The notes under the pieces were generated by a model. The model saw only the letters and a list, made by a program, of their open reading frames with translations, was not told the origin of the DNA and did no database searches. DNA of 64,000 nt, taken from NCBI GenBank assembly GCA_900317125.1, contig ONFR01000001.1:1-64000 (forward strand), read 5' to 3'. The stretch is from an uncultured Bacteroidales bacterium (GTDB taxonomy: Bacteria; Bacteroidota; Bacteroidia; Bacteroidales; P3). The position numbers and the translations under genes were made by a program. The first letter of the stretch is position 1. Every line of letters starts with the position of its first letter. Shown piece by piece: positions 63,549 through 64,000 of the stretch.

Positions 63549-64000
63549 ATGAAATCATTACAAGGAAAAAAGTTGCTGGTTCTTGGTGGCTCTGCATATA
63601 TGATAGACCCTGTACTTAAAGCGAAAAGTATGGGCATATATACTATTGTGACAGATTTACATGGAATAGAGAAAGCACCAGCCAAACGCGTTGCAGACGA
63701 ATATTGGGATATCAGTCTTATGGCATACGACCAGTTGGTGCCTAAAATAAAAGAGGAAAAAATAGATGGCATTCTTACTGGTTTTACGGATACTTTTTTG
63801 TTGGCTTACCAGCATTTATGCGAATTGACAGGTTTGCCTTGCTATGCAACTAAAGAAGTGTTTGAGACAACGATGGACAAGGCAAAGTTCAAGCAACTAT
63901 GCCGTGACAATGGTGTGTCTGTGATTCCTGAATATGAATTAGCTTCTTTTGACCCAAGTACCATAACTGAAAAGAACAAAATCATTATAAAACCTGTTGA
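63549..64000 (+). CDS. ATP-grasp ligase B, partial (cut by window edge)
   Basis: The first 150 codons of a second ATP-grasp protein, cut by the right edge. MKSLQGKKLLVLGGSAYMIDPV begins the pre-ATP-grasp domain, then KAKFKQLCRDNGVSVIPEY, and the ATP-binding loop is just starting (IIIKPV). It is similar in layout to the previous gene (start 11 bases after its stop), so two ligases act together. The C-terminal metal site lies outside the window. Confidence 0.8.
   Translation, partial: MKSLQGKKLLVLGGSAYMIDPVLKAKSMGIYTIVTDLHGIEKAPAKRVADEYWDISLMAYDQLVPKIKEEKIDGILTGFTDTFLLAYQHLCELTGLPCYATKEVFETTMDKAKFKQLCRDNGVSVIPEYELASFDPSTITEKNKIIIKPV

Overview
The window reads as chromosomal DNA from a member of the order Bacteroidales (phylum Bacteroidota), perhaps an uncultured gut or rumen relative of Prevotella. 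The evidence is Bacteroides-type promoters (TTTG, about 19 bases, TAnnTTTG) ahead of several units, a BtuB/BtuG-type cobalamin locus under a B12 riboswitch, a PorT-like type IX secretion protein, DUF4249 and DUF3109 proteins, carboxypeptidase-regulatory-domain TonB receptors and an UpxY-type antiterminator. The genus cannot be fixed from sequence reading alone.

Layout. 1-6200 (minus strand): a heptamer satellite, a propeller-like secreted protein, two tandem outer-membrane barrels, and a cobalamin riboswitch driving a BtuB-like receptor and a BtuG-like surface lipoprotein. 6200-13900: an accessory region of repeats around a lipoprotein gene and a three-gene Zorya type II-like defence operon (ZorA motor, ZorB peptidoglycan-binding partner, HNH nuclease). 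Three repeat families occur on both sides of that operon in the same orientation. 13900-18800 (plus): mutS, six tRNA genes (one a Pro tRNA with a shortened D arm), rpsF-rpsR-rplI. 18800-42500 (mostly minus): housekeeping genes including RNase R, an M3 peptidase, UvrB, a FAD protein, a PorT-like protein, asparaginase, a thioesterase, a two-component system, tRNA-Phe, LspA, a 2-hydroxyacid dehydrogenase, a DUF4249/TonB pair, a potassium channel and an M16 peptidase.

42700-64000 (plus): a surface-polysaccharide locus running off the right edge. It starts with a UDP-sugar dehydrogenase and an UpxY-like antiterminator. It holds five 'sugar-transfer associated' ATP-grasp proteins, two LicD phosphotransferases, a CDP-alcohol cytidylyltransferase fused to a Gfo/Idh oxidoreductase, an SDR, an aldo/keto reductase, one GT2 glycosyltransferase and a CapA-like protein. 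A second block has a Wza-type export lipoprotein, a WbpM/PglF-like 4,6-dehydratase, a LegC-like aminotransferase, a second PLP protein and two carbamoyl-phosphate-synthase-like ATP-grasp ligases. The mix suggests a glycan decorated with phospho-alcohol groups and with amino-acid-like substituents added by ATP-grasp ligases. That is inference; no flippase or polymerase lies in the window.

The most unusual items are the ATP-grasp/LicD/cytidylyltransferase-fusion locus, the repeat-flanked Zorya-like operon, the heptamer satellite that also appears in frame inside a dehydratase gene, and the shortened tRNA-Pro. All calls come from reading the sequence; no database search was run.
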